Assembly: GCF_934424005.1 (NCBI RefSeq)
Contig: NZ_CAKRXI010000029.1
Span: 1 to 42,205, forward strand
From: an uncultured Blautia sp.
GTDB lineage: Bacteria > Bacillota > Clostridia > Lachnospirales > Lachnospiraceae
Length of the DNA: 42,205 nucleotides
Direction of reading: 5' to 3'
Positions 16,190-24,542 of the stretch are shown piece after piece. Below the pieces are notes generated by a model. That model ran no database searches, was not told the origin of the DNA, and saw only the letters and a list, made by a program, of their open reading frames with translations. Position numbers and translations under genes: made by a program. Within the stretch, counting starts at the first letter, position 1, and every line of letters begins with the position of its first letter.

Positions 16190-17856
16190 AGTATGCAGAA
16201 AACAATCGTATATCACACAGACAGTTGTATCGTCAGATCATACTTTCTTTTCTTGCGCCACTTCTGATCTGTATTCCGGGAAATGACGGAGAACAGGGAC
16301 TGTCTGGAGCAGTGGGCATCATGGCGGCAGTTCTGATCCTTTTGCTGTATGTTTTTTTTCTGATAAGAACTTCTTATTGTTATGCAGATCCTGTAAAAAT
16401 AATGGGAAAGCTGAAAGGCAGCCTGTTGGGAATCTTTTTTTTAATATATCTGATCATGACAGGAGTTTATATTCTTTCACTTATTGAGCAGATCGTACCG
16501 GTGTGGGCAGTATCAGGGATTGCAACCGGATGGCTGATTTTCTGGGCGGTTGTAGTCTGTGCATATGGTGCGGATCATGGGATGCAGCGCAGAGGGCGGA
16601 TGGCCGGTGTCTCGGGAGGAATTTTTTTATTTGTGATCATACTTATGCTGCTGTTGTGTATCGGGCAGGGGAATGCAGAATATCTGAAAGAAATGCTGCA
16701 GGAAAGTCGTTTGTGGGGAAAGGAGATCGTTTACAGCACGTATGATATGGTGTGTGCTTTTTCGGGAATCAGCCTTCTTCCGTTTGTATTGCAGAATGTT
16801 GAAAAAAGAGGAAATTCCGGCAAAATCGTAACATCGGCCATTCTTACAGTCAGCGGAATTTTACTGCTTATTCTTTTTATCCTGCCTTCTGTATTGGGGT
16901 GGGGACGGATACAGAAAGAACTTTATCCGGTCCTTCCGCTGATGGCAGGAGCAGACCTGCCGGGAAATGTACTTGCCAGGTTTGATGTACTCTGGATTGG
17001 TTTTTTATTGTACGGGCTTTTTTTTGCACTGGGAAGCTGCTTCCATTACGGAATCCGTATATTGGATACGGTGCATCTGAGAAGCGGAAAATACTGGCTT
17101 CCCACAGTAATCTATGCGTTTTCTTTTGTCAGAATAGATGACAGAGGGATCGCAGATTTCTACAAAATGTATCTGGGAACATTTTTTGTTCCGGGACTGG
17201 TGCTGATCCAGATCTGTCTGCTTTTCCGGGGACAGAAAAAGAGAAGAAAAAAAACAGCTTCTGCAGTGGCTGTTTTAATGGTATTTATTCTGAGCTGTAC
17301 CGGTTGTGCCGGAATAGAACCGGAAAAGAGAATGTATCCGCTGGCTATGGGAGTTGATGGGTCTGATGGAGAATACATTCTGACTTATGCAATGCCGGAT
17401 CTTCCCAGAGCGACCGGTCAGGGAAAAGAGGAAGAGGATGGCAATCAGACACTCCAGGTCCGTGGGAAAAGTTTTGAGGAAATAAAAAGTCGTTATGAAA
17501 GATCCCAGGAAAAATATCTGGATATCGGACATTTGCAGATATTGATACTGAGTCAGGATCTAACCGAAAATGATATGTGGAAAGGTTTTTTTGAATATCT
17601 CAAAGAAGAACCGCTGGCAGGAGAAAATATATATGTATTTCAGACGCAGGAACCGGAAAAACTGCTGGGCTGGAAGGAAGGCGGAACATCGGTCGGAGAA
17701 TATATTACGGGTCTTATGGAAAACCGGACGGACAGAGAACAGAAAAATGGTGTGACTCTGCGGCAGGTCTATTATCAGTGGTATCAGAATGGAACTTTAA
17801 AGAAACTTCCGAAAATTACACTTTCCGAAGATCAGATCCAGGTATGGCTGGAATAA
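16186..17856 (+). CDS. GerB-GerC fusion: germinant receptor permease joined to a truncated C subunit
   Basis: A 556-aa single frame. Residues 1-348 look like the GerB permease (APC-superfamily), with about ten hydrophobic helices. A basic linker (QKKRRKK, 350-356) leads into a hydrophobic segment ending ILSCTGC (368-374), which resembles the signal peptide and lipobox of a GerC lipoprotein. Residues 375-556 (EPEKRMYPLAMGVDG onward) resemble the N-terminal domain of GerC. Normal GerB is about 365 aa and GerC about 370-400 aa, so the C part is shortened. The frame is continuous with no stop between the halves. Whether the internal Cys is cleaved and lipidated is unknown. It follows the GerA subunit with a 4-nt overlap. 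Confidence 0.8.
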   Translation: MKYAENNRISHRQLYRQIILSFLAPLLICIPGNDGEQGLSGAVGIMAAVLILLLYVFFLIRTSYCYADPVKIMGKLKGSLLGIFFLIYLIMTGVYILSLIEQIVPVWAVSGIATGWLIFWAVVVCAYGADHGMQRRGRMAGVSGGIFLFVIILMLLLCIGQGNAEYLKEMLQESRLWGKEIVYSTYDMVCAFSGISLLPFVLQNVEKRGNSGKIVTSAILTVSGILLLILFILPSVLGWGRIQKELYPVLPLMAGADLPGNVLARFDVLWIGFLLYGLFFALGSCFHYGIRILDTVHLRSGKYWLPTVIYAFSFVRIDDRGIADFYKMYLGTFFVPGLVLIQICLLFRGQKKRRKKTASAVAVLMVFILSCTGCAGIEPEKRMYPLAMGVDGSDGEYILTYAMPDLPRATGQGKEEEDGNQTLQVRGKSFEEIKSRYERSQEKYLDIGHLQILILSQDLTENDMWKGFFEYLKEEPLAGENIYVFQTQEPEKLLGWKEGGTSVGEYITGLMENRTDREQKNGVTLRQVYYQWYQNGTLKKLPKITLSEDQIQVWLE

Positions 17857-17934
17857 GATGGAGATTTTGGGGAATACTTCTGAAAGAATATTATTTTACA
17901 AAGCAATTAACAAAAAGAAACAGGAGGTTCCGGG

Positions 17935-18183
17935 ATGAAACAGATATACAAAAAAGAAAACAGAATCCTGCTTTCTCTGATGACAGGAATGACAGTCGTC
18001 AGTCTGCTGTGTGGAACACAATGGAGGGGATCACAGAAAAATGTTCTGGCCTGGTGGGGCAGTATTTATCCGGAGTTTTGTTTTTCAGAATGGGATCAGT
18101 ATGGCTGCGATGTCGAAAAAATTCCATCAGAACAGAGGCCAAAGATATCCTTCTGGCTTGCGAAAGCTATTGAGAGGTGGTAA
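17935..18183 (+). CDS. Small membrane protein at the end of the germination operon
   Basis: An 82-aa product whose ATG follows a perfect AGGAGG (17922-17927) by 7 nt, which argues for translation. Residues about 11-30 form one hydrophobic helix, followed by a Trp-rich, soluble tail with two Cys. I do not recognise a family. Some gerA-type operons carry a short D gene encoding a small membrane protein, so a similar role is possible, but the sequence itself does not prove it. Two other open frames overlap this stretch without a comparable ribosome binding site. Confidence 0.6.
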   Translation: MKQIYKKENRILLSLMTGMTVVSLLCGTQWRGSQKNVLAWWGSIYPEFCFSEWDQYGCDVEKIPSEQRPKISFWLAKAIERW

Positions 18184-18190
18184 GATATCG

Positions 18191-18229
18191 ATATGTTCGG
18201 AAAAGTTCATTTTACTTTTTCGAACATAT
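18191..18229 (+). other. Hairpin before murI
   Basis: ATATGTTCG and CGAACATAT arms (18191-18199, 18221-18229) pair over 9 bp, extended by a GAAAAGT/ACTTTTTC helix. No T run follows on either strand. It could be an RNA-stability or attenuation element in the 69-bp gap. Confidence 0.45.
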
Positions 18230-18252
18230 AAAACAGAACTGGAGAATTATAT

Positions 18253-19074
18253 ATGAAGATAGATAGAGATGCACCGATCGGTGTGTTTGATTCCGGAGTA
18301 GGTGGTCTTACAGTGGCACGTGAGATTATGCGTAATCTTCCTTCGGAAAAGATTGTTTATTTTGGTGATACAGCCAGGGTTCCATACGGCAGTAAATCCA
18401 GAGATACGGTTATTCGGTACTCCAGACAGATCATTCATTTTCTGAAAGAACAGCAGGTGAAAGCAATTGTGATCGCCTGTAACACAGCAAGTGCATTTGC
18501 GCTTGATGCGGTACAGCATGAACAGGATATACCGGTTCTTGGTGTGATTGGAGCAGGAGCAAAGGTTGCTGCAGAAGAGACAGTCAATAAAAGAGTTGGT
18601 GTGATCGGTACGGTCGGCACAGTTGGCAGTGGAATTCACGAAGCTTATCTGAAGAAACTGGATCCGGAAATTACGGTGATCGGTAAGGCCTGCCCACTGT
18701 TTGTACCTCTGGTAGAGGAAGGCTGGCTGCATGATCCGGTGACCGTAGAAGTTGCAAACCGATATCTGCAGGAACTGAAAGATAAAGATGTGGATACACT
18801 GATTCTCGGCTGCACGCATTATCCGCTGATCCGATCTACGATCCGGGAAGTTATGGGAGAAAAAGTAAGACTGGTAAATCCGGCGTATGAGACGGCTTTG
18901 GAACTGAAGAATCTTCTGCAGAAAACAAATATGCTCAGTACCGGACAGCAGGAAGAGGAATTTCCTTATCGATTTTATGTAAGTGATCTTGCAGATGAGT
19001 TTAAGGAATTTGCCAATTCGATTCTTCCATATGATGTGGAAATGACTAAGAAAATTGATATTGAAAAATATTGA
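18253..19074 (+). CDS. murI: Glutamate racemase
   Basis: Cytoplasmic, cofactor-independent racemase making D-glutamate for peptidoglycan. The catalytic Cys pair is visible: C76 in IACNTASA and C187 in LGCTHYPL. DSGVGGLTV (13-21) and YFGDTARVPYG (36-46) are the other signatures. The 273-aa length is normal. A GGAG site precedes the ATG. The DUF1934 gene starts 25 bp after the stop and is probably co-transcribed. Confidence 0.96.
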   Translation: MKIDRDAPIGVFDSGVGGLTVAREIMRNLPSEKIVYFGDTARVPYGSKSRDTVIRYSRQIIHFLKEQQVKAIVIACNTASAFALDAVQHEQDIPVLGVIGAGAKVAAEETVNKRVGVIGTVGTVGSGIHEAYLKKLDPEITVIGKACPLFVPLVEEGWLHDPVTVEVANRYLQELKDKDVDTLILGCTHYPLIRSTIREVMGEKVRLVNPAYETALELKNLLQKTNMLSTGQQEEEFPYRFYVSDLADEFKEFANSILPYDVEMTKKIDIEKY

Positions 19075-19099
19075 TAATTATCAGAATCAGGAGAGATAT

Positions 19100-19546
19100 A
19101 TGAAAAAAGATGTACTTATACATGTACGCGGACTTCAGATGATGGATCCGGAAGAGGAACAGGAACCAATCGAGATCGTTGTCCCGGGACAGTATTATTA
19201 TCGAAATGGAAGCCATTATCTTCGTTATGAAGAAATGATGGACGATACGGCAGAACCGACGGTCAACTATATCAAGATGTCGGCGCAGGGTGTGGAAGTC
19301 CGCAAGCAGGGGCAGGTAAATGTACATATGGTTTTCGAACAGGGTAAGAAAAATATGACATTTTATTCTACACCGTTTGGAACACTTCAGATGGGGATTG
19401 CAGCAACCGGTTTGGAATTGCAGGAAGAAGAGGATAATATTCATCTGAAAGTTGATTATGCACTGGATATGAATGAGGAACATGTGGCTGACTGTTATCT
19501 TACGGTTCAGGCGCAGTCCAGAGATTCAGAGAACCTTATATTGTAA
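19100..19546 (+). CDS. DUF1934 family protein (YwiB-like)
   Basis: A 148-aa soluble protein. The N-terminal MKKDVLIHVRGLQ, the central NYIKMSAQGVEVRKQG and the FEQGKKNMTFYSTPFGTLQMG strand pattern match the DUF1934/YwiB family, predicted to be a small beta-barrel of unknown function. I start at ATG 19100 because AGGAG (19089-19093) precedes it. An upstream in-frame start at 19055 would overlap murI and has no ribosome binding site. It is the last gene before a strong terminator. Confidence 0.8.
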   Translation: MKKDVLIHVRGLQMMDPEEEQEPIEIVVPGQYYYRNGSHYLRYEEMMDDTAEPTVNYIKMSAQGVEVRKQGQVNVHMVFEQGKKNMTFYSTPFGTLQMGIAATGLELQEEEDNIHLKVDYALDMNEEHVADCYLTVQAQSRDSENLIL

Positions 19547-19577
19547 TAGGTATTGATAGAACTAAAGAGTAAAAAAG

Positions 19578-19609
19578 AAATGCCTGAGAGATGATTCTCT
19601 CAGGCATTT
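19578..19609. terminator. Bidirectional terminator
   Basis: A 13-bp perfect stem (19578-19590 with 19597-19609) has a 6-nt loop. T follows on the plus strand, and CTTTTTT follows on the minus strand. It lies between convergent genes. Confidence 0.9.
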
Positions 19610-19620
19610 TGCATGTGTCC

Positions 19621-20064
19621 TTATTTGTTGCGTAATCTTTTGAAAAAGCCTTTTTTCTTAGGAGCCGGTGTTTCCAGGGAACCACGGATTCCTTTAACGC
19701 CAACGATATATAAACCGCTGACTTCGGCCTTGACTTCTTTTTTGACCGGAATCTGATCAAAAACTTTTTCATCTGCGATCAGAACGGAGATCTTTGGTCC
19801 GACTTTTGCTTTAACGATTGGCAGTTTGGAACGGCGCATCAGCTTCGGTGCCTGATCGATCACCATCTGAGGAAGACCGGATTCTTTTAACGGAAGTCGC
19901 TTCTTATCAATAATCAGCATAGAAACGGTTTGTTTAGCAGCTTCAATCTGGGCCTGCTGTTCTTCTTGTTTCTTCTGAGCCTTTTTTCCAAAGAAATAAA
20001 GAGCTATCAGAGCAGCGATCAGAACGACCAGAATCACAAGAAGGACGATGGTAAGTGTACTCAT
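19621..20064 (-). CDS. Small membrane-anchored protein of unknown function
   Basis: A 147-aa protein with an N-terminal transmembrane helix (about residues 4-25) and a short Gln/Lys/Glu-rich helical stretch. A soluble domain then contains TVSMLIIDKKRLPLKESGLP and a C-terminal basic tail (APKKKGFFKRLRNK). I do not recognise the family. The start is ATG 20064, preceded by GAGGAGGG; an in-frame TTG at 20079 overlaps that site and is rejected. It probably faces the cytoplasm or cell surface from a single anchor. It is monocistronic between a promoter and a terminator. Confidence 0.75.
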   Translation of the reverse strand: MSTLTIVLLVILVVLIAALIALYFFGKKAQKKQEEQQAQIEAAKQTVSMLIIDKKRLPLKESGLPQMVIDQAPKLMRRSKLPIVKAKVGPKISVLIADEKVFDQIPVKKEVKAEVSGLYIVGVKGIRGSLETPAPKKKGFFKRLRNK

Positions 20065-20113
20065 AGATACCCTCCTCAATATGTAATTTACAAACTTATG
20101 TCATGCGAATTAT

Positions 20114-20142
20114 ATTCTAACATCATTTATTACAAAAGGCAA
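20114..20142 (-). promoter_or_regulatory. Putative promoter of the 147-aa membrane protein gene
   Basis: On the minus strand TTGCCT (20142-20137) and TAGAAT (20119-20114) are spaced by 17 nt, with a TG extended -10 motif. Confidence 0.55.
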
Positions 20143-20203
20143 ACAAATTCATAAAATTCCATAAAGAACAGGAAAAGTTATAGCAAAGGTACAGAGAAAC
20201 AGG

Positions 20204-20209
20204 TATAAT
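20204..20209 (+). promoter_or_regulatory. Putative -10 of the deacetylase-nagA cluster
   Basis: A perfect TATAAT lies about 88 bp before the first deacetylase-like gene. No good -35 hexamer is visible at 17-18 nt. Confidence 0.45.
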
Positions 20210-20296
20210 AAATTTACGGTTTTTAGAAAAATCTGAAAGATAAATTTATTTGTGGGTACACTAAGAATTACAGAACAAAGGTCCTGGAGAGTTAGT

Positions 20297-21847
20297 ATGG
20301 AGAAGAAAAACGACAGAAATAAAAATACCAGTCAGAATAAACTGTATTCAGATGAAATAAAAGAAATGGAACGTTTGTCAGAAGAGCAGGAAAAGGCACT
20401 TCGCGAGAGACGCCAGGCAAGAAAACACCGCATAAAAAAGCAGGAACGAAGAAAAAAAATGATCGTATTGGGAAGCATGGCCGTTGTTACCGTAGTGGTA
20501 GCAGTGAGTGCAGTCACCGGAATCGTCAGTTTTGTGACCAGAGAAAGCAGGCAAAGTCAGGTTTCATCAAAAAAATCAGCAGAAAGGAACTCATCGGATC
20601 CGACGTTGACAGATGCGGTGAAACAGAGTTGCTCAGATCTGGAGATGGATGAGAGAACCCCGGAGGAAGCTCTGGCAGATGCGAAGCTTCTCGCAGTACA
20701 ATATGATTATGACAAGGCGATCAGCCTGCTTCAGAAATACAGCGGCTATAAAGAGAATACAGAAATGCAGGATGCGGTAAAACAATACGAAGAAATAAAA
20801 GCTTCCTGTAAGTCCTGGCCACTGGAAGAAGTTACACATGTTTTTTATCATACACTGATCAAAGATCCATCCAAAGCATTTGATGGAGACTATAAAGAAG
20901 CTGATTACAATCAGGTTATGACAACGATCGATGAATTCAACAAGATTACAGAGACTATGTATGAGAAAGGCTATGTTATGGTCAGTGTCTATGATATGGC
21001 TAAGGCAGATGCTGATGGCAATATAACAGAAGGAGAGATCCTTCTCCCGGAAGGGAAGATTCCGTTTGTTCTTTCACAGGACGATGTCTGTTATTATCAT
21101 TATATGGATGGCGATGGATATGCATCGAAGCTGGTTGTTGATGAGAATGGAAAAATCCGGAACGAATATGTAGAGGATGATGGAAGCGTTTCTGTCGGAG
21201 ATTATGATATGGTTCCGCTGATCGACCGTTTTGTAGAAGAACATCCGGATTTTTCATACAGAGGGGCAAAAGGAATTGTGGCACTTACCGGTTATAATGG
21301 TATTTTAGGATACCGTACAGACCAGAGCTATGAGACACGTCCGGATGATCTGGATGCCAATAAGGTTGAATGGCTGGATGCACATCCTGATTTCAGCCTG
21401 GCGAAAGAAAGAGAGGGCGCCAAGAAAGTCGCAGATGCCATGAAAGCAGAGGGATGGCTTTTTGCAAGCCACACCTGGGGACATCAGAATGTAGGACAGA
21501 TAGGACTGGAAACGCTTCAGACCGATACCCGGAAATTCAAAGATAATGTAGATTCGCTGATCGGAGGTACAGATATCATTATATTTGCGTTTGGTACAGA
21601 CCTCTGTGGAATAGAGGATTATCATGGCGATAAATTCGAATATTTAAAAGATGCAGGATACAATTATTTTTGCAATGTAGATTCAAGTAAATATTATGTA
21701 CAGATAAGAGAACGGTATTTCCGTCAGGGGAGAAGAAATTTGGACGGATACCGTATGTATTACCATCCGGAGCTTCTGGAGGATCTTTTTGATGCAAAGA
21801 GCGTTTTTGATCCGGTAAGACCGACACCGGTGCCGCCAATGGCATAA
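20297..21847 (+). CDS. Membrane-anchored divergent polysaccharide deacetylase-like protein
   Basis: A 516-aa type II membrane protein: a charged cytoplasmic N terminus, a transmembrane helix (about 55-80), a short helical repeat-like region (about 123-170) and a NodB-like domain. The usual TFDDGP is replaced by LSQDDV (D262, D263), while SHTWGH (391-396) keeps the two metal-binding His of the family. A metal site is therefore plausible, but the substrate is unknown. I chose ATG 20297 with TGGAGAG before it over an in-frame GTG at 20252. It is followed 20 bp later by a close paralogue; both end in a PTPVP motif. Confidence 0.8.
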   Translation: MEKKNDRNKNTSQNKLYSDEIKEMERLSEEQEKALRERRQARKHRIKKQERRKKMIVLGSMAVVTVVVAVSAVTGIVSFVTRESRQSQVSSKKSAERNSSDPTLTDAVKQSCSDLEMDERTPEEALADAKLLAVQYDYDKAISLLQKYSGYKENTEMQDAVKQYEEIKASCKSWPLEEVTHVFYHTLIKDPSKAFDGDYKEADYNQVMTTIDEFNKITETMYEKGYVMVSVYDMAKADADGNITEGEILLPEGKIPFVLSQDDVCYYHYMDGDGYASKLVVDENGKIRNEYVEDDGSVSVGDYDMVPLIDRFVEEHPDFSYRGAKGIVALTGYNGILGYRTDQSYETRPDDLDANKVEWLDAHPDFSLAKEREGAKKVADAMKAEGWLFASHTWGHQNVGQIGLETLQTDTRKFKDNVDSLIGGTDIIIFAFGTDLCGIEDYHGDKFEYLKDAGYNYFCNVDSSKYYVQIRERYFRQGRRNLDGYRMYYHPELLEDLFDAKSVFDPVRPTPVPPMA

Positions 21848-21867
21848 CTGATAAAAGGGGATAAAGA

Positions 21868-23214
21868 ATGAAAAAAAGAGCATTAATACTTACAGCAGTA
21901 CTTACTGCAGCAGCACTGACAGGGGGAAGTGGTTATCTGCCGGTTACAGACGGCATAAGATCTAAAATGATACAGAACGTTTATGCAGAGGCAGAGGATT
22001 CAAAAGAATCTGCAGACACAGAAACTTCTGATTCTGTGCTTGATCAGGCAACGATCATGTATCAGCAGTATAATTATGATGAGGCAATCAAATTGCTGAA
22101 AAAGCAGGATGATTTTACAGAAAATAAAGATTACATGGATCTTGCTGCAAAATGCCAGATTGCGAAAAAATCACTGGTTGAATATCCTCTTGAAAAAATC
22201 ACACATGTATTTTTTCATACATTGATCGAGGACACATCCAGAGCATTTGATGGAGATTCAAAATCCGGAAACTATAATCAGGTCATGACAACAGTCAGTG
22301 AGTTTAATAAGATCATTCAGATTATGTATGACAAGGGCTATGTACTGGTAAGTCCGCATGATATGGCAACGGTAAATAAAGACGGTACAATGAGCAGGGG
22401 CAAGATCATGGTTCCGGAGGGTAAGATTCCGTTTGTCCTTTCGCAGGATGATGTCAGCTATTACCATTATATGGACGGTGATGGCTGTGCATCCAAACTT
22501 GTACTTGATGAGAATGGAGAGGTAAAGAACGAATATGTTGATGCTGACGGAAATGTTTTAGTCGGAGATTATGATCTGGTACCGCTTCTGGATTCTTTTA
22601 TCAAAGAACATCCGGATTTTTCCTATCATGGACGTAAGGGAATCCTTGCGATGACCGGTTATAACGGAGTACTGGGATACAGAACAGACAGTGCATATAA
22701 GACCGGCGAAAACCTTCAGGATGACCAGAAGAAATTCCTGGAAGAACATCCGGATTTTGATTATGACCAGGATGTAAAAGATGCGACCAAAGTGGCAGAT
22801 GCCATGAAGGCAGAGGGATGGGAATTTGCAAGCCATACCTGGGGACATATGAATGCAACAGAGCGTTCTGCTGAGGACCTTAAGACAGACGATGAGAAAT
22901 GGAAAGCAAATGTAGTCCCGATCCTTGGAGATACAGATATGATCATCTTTGCGTTTGGTGCAGATATTGGTAACTGGGAAGGTTACTCTTCTGATAATCC
23001 GAAATTTCAGTATTATAAGAGCGCGGGCTATGACTACTTCTGTAATGTAGATTCCAGTCAGTACTTTGTACAGATCACAGATCAGTATTTCCGACAGGGA
23101 AGAAGAAATCTGGATGGTTACAGAATGTATTATAACCCGGATATGCTGAGCGATCTTTTTGATGTATCTGAGGTATGGGATTCTTCCAGACCGACACCGG
23201 TACCAGAAATGTGA
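21868..23214 (+). CDS. Secreted divergent polysaccharide deacetylase-like protein
   Basis: A 448-aa exported protein with a signal peptide (hydrophobic 5-20; possible cleavage near VYA-EAE at 40). The same short helical region (about 57-105) and NodB-like domain occur as in the upstream paralogue. LSQDDV (191-196) and SHTWGH (322-327) conserve the probable metal ligands. The pair differs mainly in anchoring: the first is membrane-bound, this one is released or loosely held. An AAAGGGG site precedes the ATG. Conserved stretches such as YYHYMDGDG and FRQGRRNLDGYRMYY show a recent common origin. Confidence 0.82.
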   Translation: MKKRALILTAVLTAAALTGGSGYLPVTDGIRSKMIQNVYAEAEDSKESADTETSDSVLDQATIMYQQYNYDEAIKLLKKQDDFTENKDYMDLAAKCQIAKKSLVEYPLEKITHVFFHTLIEDTSRAFDGDSKSGNYNQVMTTVSEFNKIIQIMYDKGYVLVSPHDMATVNKDGTMSRGKIMVPEGKIPFVLSQDDVSYYHYMDGDGCASKLVLDENGEVKNEYVDADGNVLVGDYDLVPLLDSFIKEHPDFSYHGRKGILAMTGYNGVLGYRTDSAYKTGENLQDDQKKFLEEHPDFDYDQDVKDATKVADAMKAEGWEFASHTWGHMNATERSAEDLKTDDEKWKANVVPILGDTDMIIFAFGADIGNWEGYSSDNPKFQYYKSAGYDYFCNVDSSQYFVQITDQYFRQGRRNLDGYRMYYNPDMLSDLFDVSEVWDSSRPTPVPEM

Positions 23215-23240
23215 TATGCAGATTTGAAAGGAGTTTTATT

Positions 23241-24542
23241 ATGAAGAAAAAAACAGTTGCGGCGATGTTGGTAATGTGCATGGCTTTATCTGCCACAGCA
23301 TGCGGCGGATCTGATACAAAAGAAACCAAAACCGAGACAACACAGGATACAGGAGATAAAAAAGATTCTGCATCCTCAGATAAAAAAACATCTGCTTCGG
23401 CAGTCAGACTGGTGTCTGTTTCTGATGTTTCAAAATATGTCACGATTGGAGAATATAAAGGACTGACACTGGACAGATCATCGGTTACTGTAACGGATGA
23501 TGATGTACAGGCAGAGATCGATTATAATCTTGAAGAAAACGGAACAGAGGTAAATGACGGAACAGTAGAAGAGGGCGATTCGGTAACGATTAATTTTACC
23601 GGAACGATAGACGGAAAAGAATTTGATGGGGGTTCTGCAGAAGATTATGATCTTGTGATTGGCGAGGGCGGAATGATCGATGGATTCGAGGATGGAATCA
23701 TTGGCATGAAAAAGGGAGAGACAAAAGAACTGGACCTGACTTTCCCGGATGATTACTATGAAGAATCTGTTGCCGGTAAACCGGTTGTGTTTAAAGTTAC
23801 GCTACAGAAGTTCACGCGGCCTTCCGAACTGAATGATGAGTGGGTAGCTGCCAATACGGAATACAAGACAGTTGACGAGTATCGTGCAGCCGTCAAAAAA
23901 GAACTCGAAGAAAATGAGACAAAATCGGCAGATTATGATCTTTACAGTAATGCCTGGAGCGAAGTACTCGCAAATTCTGAAGTAAAAGAATATCCGGAAG
24001 AAGATGTGGATAAGGCGGTTGAAGCATACAAAAAACTCAATGAAAATTATGTCAAAGAAGCAGGTATGGAAATGTCTGATTTCCTTAAGGCTCAGGGAAT
24101 GTCTGAAGAAGATTATGAGGAAGACTGCCAGCAGTATGCAGAATCCAAAGTGGAACAGAACCTTATTGTTCAGGGAATCATGGATGCAGAAGGACTCAGT
24201 CTTGACGATGACGATATACAGACATTAAAAGACGAGCTGTTATCAGAATATGGCTATGAGAGTTTTGATCAGCTGGTTGCATATTATGGTGAACAGGAAG
24301 TAAATGAATCACTGGCACTGATGCGTGTGGAACGTTTTATAGTGGATAATGCGACAGTAAATGAAACTTCTGCAACAGAAGCTGATGTGGCAAATGAAGA
24401 TGCAGATCCGGAAAGTGAAGATACCGGAGTTGATGCTGCAGAAGACACTACAGAAGATAATGCGTCAGAGGAAGATAGCAGTGACACTGCAGAAGAAAGT
24501 GAGGAAACTGCATCAGAAGATGATGTGGCAAATGAAGGATGA
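23241..24542 (+). CDS. Trigger-factor-like FKBP lipoprotein
   Basis: A 433-aa extracytoplasmic lipoprotein. The signal peptide ends at LSATAC, with Cys 21. The middle holds an FKBP-type peptidyl-prolyl isomerase domain (about 112-180, GDSVTINFTGTIDGKEFDGG). A helical trigger-factor C-like chaperone region follows (about 190-375), then a Glu/Asp/Ser/Thr-rich tail (about 385-433). The ribosome-binding domain of cytosolic trigger factor is missing, as expected for an exported version. AAAGGAG precedes ATG 23241. It likely folds secreted proteins, perhaps its neighbours. Its last bases overlap nagA by 4 nt. Confidence 0.85.
   Translation: MKKKTVAAMLVMCMALSATACGGSDTKETKTETTQDTGDKKDSASSDKKTSASAVRLVSVSDVSKYVTIGEYKGLTLDRSSVTVTDDDVQAEIDYNLEENGTEVNDGTVEEGDSVTINFTGTIDGKEFDGGSAEDYDLVIGEGGMIDGFEDGIIGMKKGETKELDLTFPDDYYEESVAGKPVVFKVTLQKFTRPSELNDEWVAANTEYKTVDEYRAAVKKELEENETKSADYDLYSNAWSEVLANSEVKEYPEEDVDKAVEAYKKLNENYVKEAGMEMSDFLKAQGMSEEDYEEDCQQYAESKVEQNLIVQGIMDAEGLSLDDDDIQTLKDELLSEYGYESFDQLVAYYGEQEVNESLALMRVERFIVDNATVNETSATEADVANEDADPESEDTGVDAAEDTTEDNASEEDSSDTAEESEETASEDDVANEG

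Noticed and set aside
17778..18173. 131-codon plus-strand frame overlapping the end of the GerB-GerC fusion
   Set aside because: It has no ribosome binding site, and its composition is basic and irregular; the 82-aa frame at 17935 has a better site.
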